A stretch of 64,000 nt of DNA from Clostridium putrefaciens (GTDB taxonomy: Bacteria; Bacillota; Clostridia; Clostridiales; Clostridiaceae), in contig NZ_UFWZ01000001.1 in NCBI RefSeq assembly GCF_900461105.1, positions 248,001 through 312,000 on the forward strand, read 5' to 3'. Positions 35,160-43,431 of this stretch are shown in pieces. The notes under the pieces are model-generated. The model did no database searches and was not told the DNA's origin. It was given only the letters and a program-made list of their open reading frames with translations. Numbering within the stretch: position 1 is the first letter of the stretch; every line of letters starts with the position of its first letter. The position numbers were made by a program, and so were the translations under genes.

Positions 35160-35831
35160 ATGAAAAAAGAATACAAAGATGGAACTAATGAATATGAGAT
35201 AATAGGAAATGTAGCTCATATAAAATTAGTCAAAAGAAAAGGAACAATAGTTGAAACTAAAATAGATGCAGAAAATTTACAAAAGGTCCTAGCTAAAGGA
35301 ACTTGGTTTCCAGAGTGGAACAGCCATTTTAACAACTATTTAGCTCAAAGTATAGGAGACGTAACTGTAGGAGATAAGGTTTATAGCAGAAAGCAATCCA
35401 TGCATTCACTTATATTAGGACTACATCCTAAGGCTCCAATTATACACATAAACGGAGATACATTAGATAATAGAAAAGAAAATTTACAAGTATACGACCA
35501 AACTACACCTAATGATTTTAAGGAATTAGATGAGACTACCTCAGCTATAATACTTAGAGATAAAGACGGAATAGAAAGAGCAACAGCTATAATTGACAAA
35601 GAAGACCTAAAAAGAGCTATTAATAGTAATATGACTTGGGTTTATTACAAGGTTGGAACACAACCTCATGCAGTAGCAAACACACCAGAAGGAAGAATAT
35701 TTTTAAATAAGTTTATAATGAAGTGTGATACAGACACAAATGTTGAAAATATAAACCTTAATACATTAGACAATAGAAAAGTTAATTTAAAGGTTAAGGC
35801 TAAAGAAGAAGAGCAGACAACTGAAAAATAG
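35160..35831 (+). CDS. HNH-endonuclease-like protein with two related domains
   Basis: A 223-residue protein. A first segment (SMHSLILGLHPK...IIHINGDTLDNRKENL, residues ~80-118) follows the HNH_3/homing-endonuclease pattern with the two histidines and the DNR..NL end. A second, weaker copy near the C-terminus (RIFLNKFIMK...INLNTLDNRKVNL) lacks the histidines. Proteins of this group are often annotated as HNH or AP2-domain proteins, free-standing relatives of intron endonucleases. ATG 35160 is chosen because GAGGTG lies 7 bases upstream. The C-terminal tail is charged (KAKEEEQTTEK). Whether it cuts DNA is uncertain. Confidence 0.65.
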   Translation: MKKEYKDGTNEYEIIGNVAHIKLVKRKGTIVETKIDAENLQKVLAKGTWFPEWNSHFNNYLAQSIGDVTVGDKVYSRKQSMHSLILGLHPKAPIIHINGDTLDNRKENLQVYDQTTPNDFKELDETTSAIILRDKDGIERATAIIDKEDLKRAINSNMTWVYYKVGTQPHAVANTPEGRIFLNKFIMKCDTDTNVENINLNTLDNRKVNLKVKAKEEEQTTEK

Positions 35832-35901
35832 TAAGTATTGAATCTATTTTTAATTTGACACTGTTATTTTCAAAAAGCCACTAAACCATTATAATTAAAT
35901 T

Positions 35902-35943
35902 AAAAAAGGTTTATGACATTTATTTTGTCATAAATCTTTTTTG
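35902..35943 (+). terminator. terminator after the HNH-like gene
   Basis: AAAAAAGGTTTATGACA pairs with TGTCATAAATCTTTTTT; the T run is clear. Confidence 0.88.
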
Positions 35944-36400
35944 TTTTATTAATGTAGTGATAGATTACGACCTGTTGTAAAATGAAATTGAACTAATAAA
36001 AAAATCCATAGTGGATTATTGTGTGTTATGATTTAATCGTAAAACAAAAACATCGTCTTAATTCATGTCGTACATTAAGAAGATATTCTTCTTTGTTATT
36101 GCTAACTTTGGGTACGACAACATATCAATCAAGCTAAGCCATATTGAATATTAATAAGTCATCATTAAGCACTATATTTTACGAATAATTTTTCTTTCAA
36201 TAAACTTCAATAGTAAATTTTAAGTGTAAATTAGTATTTAAACAATGAAAGTGGATAAGTGTATTGTAAAGGATGTGAAGTTTATGAGGTTAATGGATTT
36301 CTAAGTTGGTGCTTACATAATGTATGGCTGGTAAATTTGTTATGATTATTCATAGTGCTAGTATTCATAATGTTAATCATAGTTTAATTTAATTAGGAGT
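35944..36400. other. gene-poor stretch with one long-range inverted repeat
   Basis: About 450 AT-rich bases. TGTCGTAC at 36066-36073 and GTACGACA at 36112-36119 are perfect inverted arms around a loop that contains AAGAAgatatTCTT. A 19-codon ORF at 36245 has no ribosome binding site and is not called. Confidence 0.5.
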
Positions 36401-36407
36401 TATGGGG

Positions 36408-36524
36408 ATGGTTAAAGTAGTTACTGATGAACAGGGTATTTTCGAAAGTTTATATGAAGTTAAAGATACTGTACAAAGCTTTATTAAAGAAACAGGTAAA
36501 GGTTCCTACAAAAACTATAAATAG
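36408..36524 (+). CDS. small protein of 38 residues, unknown
   Basis: The frame starts at ATG 36408 (or ATG 36402) after TTAGGAG and encodes a charged peptide beginning MVKVVTDEQGIFESLYEV and ending GKGSYKNYK. There is no signal peptide or membrane segment. The good ribosome binding site and the membrane-protein gene 90 bases downstream support it. It could be a regulator, a toxin-antitoxin partner or a peptide precursor; nothing in it decides. Confidence 0.45.
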   Translation: MVKVVTDEQGIFESLYEVKDTVQSFIKETGKGSYKNYK

Positions 36525-36616
36525 ATTATGTGTAAAATACAAGAATTTTATTAGAACTTATATATTACAAAAATGCTTATTATATTACTGAATTAGTTCG
36601 GAAGGAGTTGAAAAAA

Positions 36617-36907
36617 ATGAATGCAATTCTTAAAGTTTTACCAATGTTATTCACTTTTTTAGTTAGTTATATAATATTGATGAAAATAGATGAAAAACAT
36701 TTTTTAATAATCAAAATAGATTCGAAGCTTAAAATTAAAAAGTCTTACAAACCTGTATTTTATTCATCTGCTGCATTAATGTTAATATTAATCTTTTCCG
36801 GTATTGGAATGTATATTGTTAACTTCTCAGAAATGTCTTTATATATTTTAGCTGGACTTATATTAGGTGGTGCACTTAATTTTATAAAAATAGCAGAAAA
36901 GAATTAA
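36617..36907 (+). CDS. small membrane protein, unknown
   Basis: A 96-residue protein with three hydrophobic segments (VLPMLFTFLVSYIILM; VFYSSAALMLILIFSGIGMYIV; LYILAGLILGGALNFI) and a short basic loop. GGAAGGAG ends 9 bases before ATG 36617; a TTG at 36608 is possible but too close to that site. I recognise no family. Size and topology resemble immunity or accessory membrane proteins. Confidence 0.6.
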   Translation: MNAILKVLPMLFTFLVSYIILMKIDEKHFLIIKIDSKLKIKKSYKPVFYSSAALMLILIFSGIGMYIVNFSEMSLYILAGLILGGALNFIKIAEKN

Positions 36908-37043
36908 TTATAACTTATATATACCTAAATTATTCATGAACTTAGATTCAGCTCACCAATTTTAATATGTTGGAATGCTCATCTAAGTTTTTTATCTTAT
37001 TGTTATACCTTATTTTTAAAAAACATACACTTTACCTAAGAAC
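36908..37043. other. AT-rich intergenic DNA
   Basis: I see no gene, promoter or clear hairpin between the membrane protein ending at 36907 and the remnant at 37044. Confidence 0.4.
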
Positions 37044-37178
37044 TTAAAAGGTTAACATCTTTTTTGCATTATTCATTAGTCTAATAAATCTTACTACTTG
37101 TCTAGAAATATCTACACTTACTAATCGTAGCTCACCTTTAATTAAATCATTAGTTAACCCATCAAATATATCAAACAA
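37044..37178 (-). pseudogene. possible coding remnant, 44 codons
   Basis: The minus-strand frame encodes LFDIFDGLTNDLIKGE and RLVSVDISRQVVRFIRL with balanced, protein-like composition that stands out from the surrounding AT-rich DNA. There is no proper start or ribosome binding site and a stop codon lies just upstream. It is probably the 3' end of a lost gene; I cannot name the family. Confidence 0.35.
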
Positions 37179-37326
37179 TTTTCATTAATATTATACAACA
37201 ATAATTATCTTCATCTTATAAGTTATAATAAAAAAATAATTACTATAAACTAAAAATAATATCTAATACAAAATTTATTACTTATTAACATATTATCTAA
37301 ATTTTTATTTTAATTTAATATAAAAA

Positions 37327-37488
37327 TCATTTTTTATTTTTTGATATATTAAACACTCCCATAAAAACAAGATAATTATAAATTACAATTCCTAAATAAA
37401 AATATTTTTTCTCTTTTAGAAATAAAAATAAAATAGCTGTATTGGCTATAATAGCAATTATTTTTAAAGTCTTTCTTAAGTTTATCAT
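37327..37488 (-). CDS. small membrane protein of 53 residues, unknown
   Basis: ATG 37488 (minus strand) follows AGGGGG by 7 bases. The product begins MINLRKTLKIIAIIANTAIL and has two hydrophobic segments (IIAIIANTAILFLFL; YFYLGIVIYNYLVFMGVF) separated by a Lys/Glu/Lys turn, ending basic. The strong ribosome binding site makes it a likely real gene. It is close to other orphan small membrane proteins in this gene-poor region. Confidence 0.6.
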   Translation of the reverse strand: MINLRKTLKIIAIIANTAILFLFLKEKKYFYLGIVIYNYLVFMGVFNISKNKK

Positions 37489-37798
37489 AATTTTCCCCCT
37501 AAATTTATAGATAGTGTTAATGCTATCTTAAATACTTTCAGAATATCTACATTTAACCAGTTATTATAAGAGGATTATAGCATATTACCTAAAGTTATGG
37601 TACTATTAATATTGAAACACGGTGTTTTAATATTTATTTAATTAAATAAATTGTGATTTTATTCTGAAGGTACTTGTTACTGCTTCGGAGTTGTTGCTGG
37701 GGAAAATCAAATTTATAAATTTGGCATAGATTTGTTTGGAGATACAAATCAAAGTAGTAAAAATAAATCTCTAAATCTAATATAATTAAGGAGTTTTT
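37489..37798. other. intergenic region between divergent small membrane proteins
   Basis: About 310 bases of AT-rich DNA that should hold promoters for the 37327-37488 gene (minus) and the 37799 gene (plus). No consensus promoter or hairpin stands out; AAGGAG precedes the plus-strand start. Confidence 0.4.
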
Positions 37799-38257
37799 AT
37801 GAAATCTATTGAAATTTTTAACTTTTTTTCAACTTCCATGCTTATAGTTTTGGGTCTAGCTTTTATAAATTGGAAAACGTTTTTTGTACCTAAAAAGGAA
37901 TCTAACTTTATAACAATATCAATTAGTATGTGCAAAATAGCTATTATGTTTTTTATAATAAGTTTAAATTATAGCTTATTCTACGATAAAGTTAGCTATA
38001 TATTTGTTTTATTACATATGTGCAAAATAATTTGCTTTATGGTGATACTTGTTTCCCTTTGTAAAGTTATTATGTTTAAGCATTTAATCATTTATGATAA
38101 CGATGTTATTTTAAAAAGACATATAAATAAATTGTATGTTGAAAATAATAAACTTATAATTAACACAAATAATAAAATATTACATATAGATATTGATAGT
38201 ACATTAGATAAAAGATTATTAAAAGATTTGTCATGTAACGGGCTTAAAGGTATTTAG
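37799..38257 (+). CDS. membrane protein of unknown function
   Basis: A 152-residue protein with an N-terminal half of three membrane segments (MLIVLGLAFINWKTFF; MCKIAIMFFIISLNYSLF; IFVLLHMCKIICFMVILVSL). The ~50-residue cytoplasmic tail is polar (VILKRHINKLYVENNKLIIN) and looks like a small beta domain. AAGGAG precedes ATG 37799. I recognise no family. It stands alone, with no partner genes. Confidence 0.65.
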   Translation: MKSIEIFNFFSTSMLIVLGLAFINWKTFFVPKKESNFITISISMCKIAIMFFIISLNYSLFYDKVSYIFVLLHMCKIICFMVILVSLCKVIMFKHLIIYDNDVILKRHINKLYVENNKLIINTNNKILHIDIDSTLDKRLLKDLSCNGLKGI

Positions 38258-38453
38258 AGTATGATTACAATTTTAAGCATAAATTTTTAAAGAGTAGAGG
38301 AATGTAGTGGATTTGTATAAAAATAAATCTACTACATCTTTTTTTACTTTAGGTAACTTTTAAACTATCTGCATACTTAATGAGAGAAGAGTAACTTTTG
38401 CATATTCTTTGAATGTATAAAAGTTTAATTAAGTACTGTAGGGGGCGTCTTTC

Positions 38454-38972
38454 ATGGGATATACTAATATAGATAATAATATAATGAATTATAACATATC
38501 TGGAGGAGCGTTTAAGCTATACTTTTTGTTGCAAAGTATGTGCTATGATAAAAAGGTACAGTGTTTCCCATCTCAAGATTATTTAGCTAAAAAGCTTAAT
38601 AAGTCTGTTAGAACTATCCAAAGATACTTAGAAGAACTGATAAAAGAAAATCTTATAGAAAAGAAAAGAAGAGGAAGTATATCTAATATCTACACTATGG
38701 TTTTAAAAATGGTGTCTCAAAAATCTAAGACTATGGTAGACTCTGTAAAAGAAATTAAAAAGAGATGTGAAAAGAAAAACCAAGATAACATACATGAATT
38801 AAATAGGAATACTAAAGAATCTTATAGTTATAAAAACAAGAAATATACTTCGAATTCTTATAAGAAGAAAGAAAGTAACTGGGATTTAGAAGGCAGAAAC
38901 TATGATTTTAAAAACTTAGAAAATATGTTTCTAGGACATGATGAATATGATGTAAATAAACTATATAAATAG
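38454..38972 (+). CDS. helix-turn-helix (HTH_36-type) protein
   Basis: A 172-residue protein. The N-terminal ~80 residues form a winged helix like those of replication initiators and DnaD-like phage proteins (FPSQDYLAKKLNKSVRTIQRYLEEL; NLIEKKRRGSISNIYT). The C-terminal half is lysine- and serine-rich and low in complexity (SYSYKNKKYTSNSYKKKES). It may be a relic of a plasmid or prophage replication module, or a stand-alone regulator. The start is ATG 38454, after a GGGGGCG site. No phage genes are nearby. Confidence 0.75.
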   Translation: MGYTNIDNNIMNYNISGGAFKLYFLLQSMCYDKKVQCFPSQDYLAKKLNKSVRTIQRYLEELIKENLIEKKRRGSISNIYTMVLKMVSQKSKTMVDSVKEIKKRCEKKNQDNIHELNRNTKESYSYKNKKYTSNSYKKKESNWDLEGRNYDFKNLENMFLGHDEYDVNKLYK

Positions 38973-39077
38973 TGGATAGCATAGTTAAAAGTGGCGTCTA
39001 TAGGGCCAAGTTTACAAAGTATTGCAAAGCTTTACCACCTCAATATAGTACTAACTTTAGTTTTTAAAGGAACTACC

Positions 39078-39106
39078 GCCTTCAAAAAAAGAAGGCTTAT
39101 TTATCT
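39078..39106 (+). terminator. weak terminator after the HTH gene
   Basis: GCCTTC pairs with GAAGGC and is followed by TTATTTAT. Confidence 0.4.
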
Positions 39107-39162
39107 TGAGTCTCTATAACTATAAGTAACAAATGTGTTTTGATAAATTTGAATATATCTTA

Positions 39163-39209
39163 AAAATCATTAAAGCATCTTAAGAGCTTAATGATTTTTT
39201 TTGTTATGT
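39163..39209 (+). terminator. strong terminator-like hairpin
   Basis: AATCATTAAAGC and GCTTAATGATT form the stem, followed by TTTTTTTTG. No gene ends just before it apart from the HTH gene 190 bases upstream. Confidence 0.7.
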
Positions 39210-39261
39210 TTATTTAAATATAAACAAACATAAGCCGTCTTCATTTAAATATGAATAATGC

Positions 39262-39320
39262 TGAACCGTCCCCAAACTTTACCAAACTTTATTCTGAACT
39301 GTCCCCAAACTTTATTAATA
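39262..39320. repeat. pair of GAACCGTCCCC-type short repeats
   Basis: GAACCGTCCCCAAACTTTA and GAACTGTCCCCAAACTTTA occur 36 bases apart. GTCCCC strings of this form resemble sequences linked to REP-associated (Y1) transposases in Clostridia; no transposase gene is present here. Confidence 0.6.
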
Positions 39321-39551
39321 TATGCTGATTACTCAATATATGTCGTATTAGATGCGACACATATTGAATTTGTTATAAGACACTAGAAGCTACCTAATAA
39401 ATAAAAGATAAAGAATTAAAAAGATAACAATATTACTAGAAAGGATATATATTAATTACACAATATGGAAGCTGAACTATAGGGTAACTTGTCCATCATT
39501 AAGACACATGATATACTCAAAACATATATAATATGAAAAGGGAGAGATATA

Positions 39552-40460
39552 ATGTTTAATAAATTAGTTGCTATTGAACCTGTTAGTCTAATTGAAGAAG
39601 CAGAAAAATCACTTTATAAATATGCCAATGAGGTTATTTTTTACAATGATATTCCTGAAAATGATGAGGAAATAATACGACGTATTGGAGATGCAGACGG
39701 TGTACTTGTTAGTTATACTACTTCCATAAATAAAAACGTAATTGAAAGCTGTAATAATATCAAGTATATAGGTATGTGTTGTAGCCTATACTCTGAAGAA
39801 AGCGCAAGTGTAGATATTGCTACTGCAAGGGAAAAGGGAATTACAGTATTAGGTATACGCGATTATGGAGATGAGGGGATTTTAGAATACGTGGTAAGCG
39901 AACTTATACGTTTATTACATGGATTCGGTGGAGACTCATGGAAGGATATGCCTATAGAGTTAACTGACTTGAAGGTTGGAGTTATTGGACTTGGAACCTC
40001 TGGAAAGTTAGTTGCAAATGGTCTTAATTATTTTGGATCTGATCTTTATTATTTCAGTAGAACACGTAAATTAGAATGTGAATCACAAGGAATAAAATAT
40101 CTTCCACTTAATGAATTGCTTGAAACAGTTGATGTTGTTTGCACTTGTCTTAATAAAAATGTTGTTTTATTAGGTGATGAGGAGTTTAAGTCATTAGGTA
40201 ACCACAAGATACTATTTAACACTGGCTTAAGTCCTTCTTATGAGGTTGAAGCATTAAAGAAATGGTTGGACAATGGTGATAATCATTATTTCTGTGATAC
40301 GGAAATGGCACTAGGTGATAGGGATGGTTCACTTATAAGTCATAAAAATGTACATTGTATGAAACAGTCAGTAGGAAGAACTAAGCAGGCATTTGATCGT
40401 CTTAGTAAAAAGGTTATAGAAAACATTGAAACATTTTTAAATAATGAAGATAATCTTTAG
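39552..40460 (+). CDS. D-2-hydroxyacid dehydrogenase homologue lacking catalytic Arg and His
   Basis: A 302-residue protein with the family's NAD-binding motif (KVGVIGLGTSGKLVANGL, near residue 143) and substrate-domain layout. At the site of the catalytic arginine, where the family has NTARG, it reads NTGLS. The region of the catalytic histidine (usually TPHIA) reads HCMKQS. The acidic residue may be kept in CDTEMALGD. It therefore probably does not act as a normal dehydrogenase, or uses different chemistry. GGGAGAG precedes ATG 39552; a terminator follows the stop. Compare the intact homologue at 62359. Confidence 0.85.
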   Translation: MFNKLVAIEPVSLIEEAEKSLYKYANEVIFYNDIPENDEEIIRRIGDADGVLVSYTTSINKNVIESCNNIKYIGMCCSLYSEESASVDIATAREKGITVLGIRDYGDEGILEYVVSELIRLLHGFGGDSWKDMPIELTDLKVGVIGLGTSGKLVANGLNYFGSDLYYFSRTRKLECESQGIKYLPLNELLETVDVVCTCLNKNVVLLGDEEFKSLGNHKILFNTGLSPSYEVEALKKWLDNGDNHYFCDTEMALGDRDGSLISHKNVHCMKQSVGRTKQAFDRLSKKVIENIETFLNNEDNL

Positions 40461-40498
40461 ATTATAAGATTTAAACTTAATATTATTATTTATTAAAT

Positions 40499-40540
40499 AA
40501 AATGGATTAGAAAGCGTTTAAATGCTTTCTAATCCATTTT
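40499..40540. terminator. bidirectional terminator between convergent genes
   Basis: AAAATGGATTAGAAAGC and GCTTTCTAATCCATTTT form a perfect 17-bp stem with an 8-base loop. Confidence 0.9.
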
Positions 40541-40616
40541 ATGTTCCAATAACTTTTAAGTTATACTTTTTAGAATTATATCTTAAAGATAATAGTTTAT
40601 TTTAAATAATGGGTTA

Positions 40617-41405
40617 CTAAAAAACAATAGGTGAGACTATGTTCTTTAAAAGGGCAACAACACTCCACCCGGCAATTGCGCTTGTTTTAGAATAAATCTC
40701 AACAGTAACTTGGACATCTTCGCCTTTTACTTCGATCTTGTGATTATCACCTACCATATTTGGTATGCTACTAATAGTAACAGCTGTATTATCTGCCCCG
40801 GTGGTAGCTAATGCAGTAGCAACTGCAACGTTTACCTTTGTTGGAAATAAAGAAATAGCTTCTTTTGCAAAACCATTAAAAACGTCTTCCTTTTTATCAC
40901 TAGACATTAATTCTTCACGAAACACTGGCGTACCGCGAAGGGATTTAGGTCCTTTTTCTGATGTAATCTTAGATGTTATTTCACTCATAAGAGCAGCTGT
41001 CCTCATGGCATCAAATCCACCAATAGCACCAGAGGCTATATAAATCCTTTTATTAGTTTCCCTTGCTATTTGATTAGTTTTATCATAAAATGCTTCATCA
41101 GCAAAAGCCCCTATGGATAAAACCACAAGATTGGATCCAGCATATAAGACCTTATGAGCTATATCTTTTACTACTTTTCCAGATGCCGCTTCTACCACGT
41201 AGTCAGGCTTTAATTCAAGTAGTTCATCTATAGACTTGCAGTCCTTGCAAGGAACCTTATTAGCTACTTTAGCTCTAGATTCTAGGCTTCTACTTGTAAC
41301 TCCCACAAGCTCATATTCTTCAAGATATCCGTTTAATAGAGCATCAACAATGATGTTACCAAGATATCCACATCCTACAATTCCAAGTCTTAACTTTTTA
41401 TTCAA
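40617..41405 (-). CDS. L-aspartate dehydrogenase-like protein (NadX family)
   Basis: A 262-residue protein with an N-terminal Rossmann motif (LGIVGCGYLGNIIVDALL) and the C-terminal DUF108 domain, including the glycine-rich SGAIGGFDAMRTAA and the residues NVAVATALATTGADNT. NadX enzymes oxidise aspartate to iminoaspartate for NAD synthesis or catabolism; no nadA or nadC genes are adjacent. It is divergent from the sigma-54 activator, with a long palindrome between them, so it may belong to the nitrogen-compound regulon that this activator controls. Confidence 0.87.
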   Translation of the reverse strand: MNKKLRLGIVGCGYLGNIIVDALLNGYLEEYELVGVTSRSLESRAKVANKVPCKDCKSIDELLELKPDYVVEAASGKVVKDIAHKVLYAGSNLVVLSIGAFADEAFYDKTNQIARETNKRIYIASGAIGGFDAMRTAALMSEITSKITSEKGPKSLRGTPVFREELMSSDKKEDVFNGFAKEAISLFPTKVNVAVATALATTGADNTAVTISSIPNMVGDNHKIEVKGEDVQVTVEIYSKTSAIAGWSVVALLKNIVSPIVF

Positions 41406-41542
41406 GTTATCCCTCCTGTTTATACTAATCTTATAATTTGAGTGTAAAGATATTGTATTTTACTATTAAGTATAAGATACCTTCAATTAGTACATAGAGT
41501 ATCTTAATAATTAAATGATATATCTTAATTATATCAGACATT

Positions 41543-41591
41543 GAAGATTTAAGACAGAATCAATAGATAGATGATTCTGTCTTAAGTCTTC
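41543..41591. repeat. 20-bp-arm palindrome between divergent genes
   Basis: GAAGATTTAAGACAGAATCA and TGATTCTGTCTTAAGTCTTC are inverted, with one mismatch and a 9-base loop. No T run follows on either side, so it does not look like a terminator. It lies between the aspartate dehydrogenase and sigma-54 activator start codons. Confidence 0.88.
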
Positions 41592-41650
41592 AGGTACTAA
41601 AGATACAATATGTAATGTGATAATCAAATTTATTTAATTTAAAATATATG

Positions 41651-41659
41651 TGGTATAAT
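41651..41659 (+). promoter_or_regulatory. extended -10 promoter of the sigma-54 activator
   Basis: TGGTATAAT has the extended TGn-TATAAT form, 65 bases before the start codon; no good -35 is seen. Confidence 0.5.
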
Positions 41660-41724
41660 TTAACTAATCAGTTATTTAGAATAATATAAACATAAGTTAT
41701 TATCAGAGTAAGGAGGAATTTAAG

Positions 41725-43140
41725 ATGTTTTTTTTAGATTCAGTATCCCATATTGATAAGGAAAGTAACAAAAAAATTAAGGATGTGGCACTTGATGCAT
41801 CCTCTGATGGAATTTTAATTTCGGATAACAAAGGTAATATAGTTTATGTTAATAATGCTTATGAAAATATTACAGGTTTAAAAAAGGATGAAGTTACAGG
41901 TAAAAATCTTAATAAACTACTAAAAGACAAGATTTTCAATGTAGCAGTATCTTTAGCAGTATTGGAAAAGGGTGAGGTAGTATCAACAATTCATAAGTAC
42001 GTTACAGGTAAAAGTGCGTTAACTACAGCAAGTCCAATATACGATGCCACCAATAATATAGTAGGAGTCATTTGTAATACTAGAAATATTTCACAGCTTA
42101 TAACCTTAAGAAATGAATTAGTAGAAACAAAGAAACTAACTGAAAGATATTCAAATGAAATCCAAAGACTTCGTGAAATACATATGGAATATGAGGGAAT
42201 CATTTTTAAGAGTAAGATTATGAAGGACATGTTAGAACTATTATCTAAAGTAGCTTTATTTGATAGCACCATTTTAATTTATGGTGAGTCTGGTACCGGA
42301 AAAGAGGTTTTAGCAAAGTTTATACATAAAGAGAGTAATAGACGTGTCGGACCCTTTATAAAGGTAAACTGCGCGGCAATTCCTAATGAGTTGTTTGAAT
42401 CTGAATTATTTGGATATGAGTCTGGATCTTTTACCGGCGCATCCCAAAAAGGAAAACCTGGCTTATTTGAGCTCGCTAATGAAGGAACAATTTTATTGGA
42501 TGAAGTTGGTGAGTTACCCTTATCAGTTCAATGTAAATTATTACGAGTTATACAAGAGAGAGAGGTATCTAGGGTAGGAGGGCATAGGGGAATAAAATTA
42601 AATGTTCGAATATTAGCTGCTACCAATAGAAATCTATTACAAGAAATTAAAAAAGGGAATTTTAGAGAAGATTTATTTTTTAGATTAAATGTCATTCCTA
42701 TAACAGTACCACCATTAAGAGAAAGAAGAGAAGATATACCAGGTTTAATATCATACTTTTTAGAAAATCTTAATAGAAAATATAAGAAAAATATTACTAT
42801 TTCAGATGAGGTTATTAATCTTATGATGAGTTATTCTTGGAAAGGCAATATAAGAGAATTACAAAATCTAATAGAATACTTATTTATTATTAATCCTAAT
42901 GATGAAATTTGCATTGAGCAATTACCAACAAAATTGTTAGCAGAACAATTAATTTTAAACAATAAGGGCGATTCTTCAAAGCTTAAAGATATGATGTATA
43001 TAATTGAGAAGAATATAATTATATCAACATTAAAGAATCATTCATCTATGAGAAAGGCTGCAAATGACCTTGGAGTGGATGTTTCAACCTTATCACGAAA
43101 GATAAAGAGGTATGGAATTGATACCTTTTATATTAAATAA
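41725..43140 (+). CDS. sigma-54-dependent transcriptional activator with PAS sensor
   Basis: A 471-residue activator: PAS domain at about 20-130 (ASSDGILISDNKGNIVYVNNA in part), AAA+ domain at about 160-390 with Walker A GESGTGKE near 187, the sigma-54 contact loop ESGSFTGA near 233 (GSFTGA in place of the usual GAFTGA), and Walker B ILLDEVGEL. A Fis-type HTH closes the protein (MRKAANDLGVDVSTLSRKIKRYG). AAGGAGG precedes ATG 41725. It lies directly upstream of a sigma-54 promoter that serves the amidohydrolase and dihydropyrimidinase genes. The PAS ligand is probably a metabolite of that pathway. Confidence 0.95.
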   Translation: MFFLDSVSHIDKESNKKIKDVALDASSDGILISDNKGNIVYVNNAYENITGLKKDEVTGKNLNKLLKDKIFNVAVSLAVLEKGEVVSTIHKYVTGKSALTTASPIYDATNNIVGVICNTRNISQLITLRNELVETKKLTERYSNEIQRLREIHMEYEGIIFKSKIMKDMLELLSKVALFDSTILIYGESGTGKEVLAKFIHKESNRRVGPFIKVNCAAIPNELFESELFGYESGSFTGASQKGKPGLFELANEGTILLDEVGELPLSVQCKLLRVIQEREVSRVGGHRGIKLNVRILAATNRNLLQEIKKGNFREDLFFRLNVIPITVPPLRERREDIPGLISYFLENLNRKYKKNITISDEVINLMMSYSWKGNIRELQNLIEYLFIINPNDEICIEQLPTKLLAEQLILNNKGDSSKLKDMMYIIEKNIIISTLKNHSSMRKAANDLGVDVSTLSRKIKRYGIDTFYIK

Positions 43141-43210
43141 GTATTGAGAAGGTTATTTAGTTTCAGGTATAAGTTGTAATAAAGCAACATTGGATAATAT
43201 CATTGCATTA

Positions 43211-43307
43211 TTGCAACAATAGAAAATAATAATAGACCGCACATTGAACATACAAAATACTAATAGTAGAAGGTATATTAATATTTAATGATGCATATTT
43301 GCAACAA
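43211..43307 (+). promoter_or_regulatory. candidate enhancer sites for the sigma-54 activator
   Basis: TTGCAACAA occurs at 43211-43219 and again at 43299-43307; the first lies beside an inverted ATTGCA. They sit 50-150 bases upstream of the -24/-12 promoter, where such activators bind. Confidence 0.45.
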
Positions 43308-43357
43308 CCCTACTTTGTGAAATCCATTGAATCCCTTTAAAGTGCTTATAAAAAGAG

Positions 43358-43375
43358 TTGGCATAGGTATTGCTA
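43358..43375 (+). promoter_or_regulatory. sigma-54 (-24/-12) promoter
   Basis: TTGGCATAGGTATTGCTA matches the consensus TTGGCAnnnnnnTTGCt. GG (43360-43361) and GC (43372-43373) are separated by exactly 10 bases. It is 57 bases before the amidohydrolase start. Confidence 0.88.
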
Positions 43376-43431
43376 ATATAAATAAGTGAAAGAGAAAATA
43401 AAAAACTTAACTATGAAGGGATGGGAGATTA

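Noticed and set aside
36245-36304. 19-codon frame beginning MKVDKCIVKD
   Set aside because: No ribosome binding site upstream and no supporting context.
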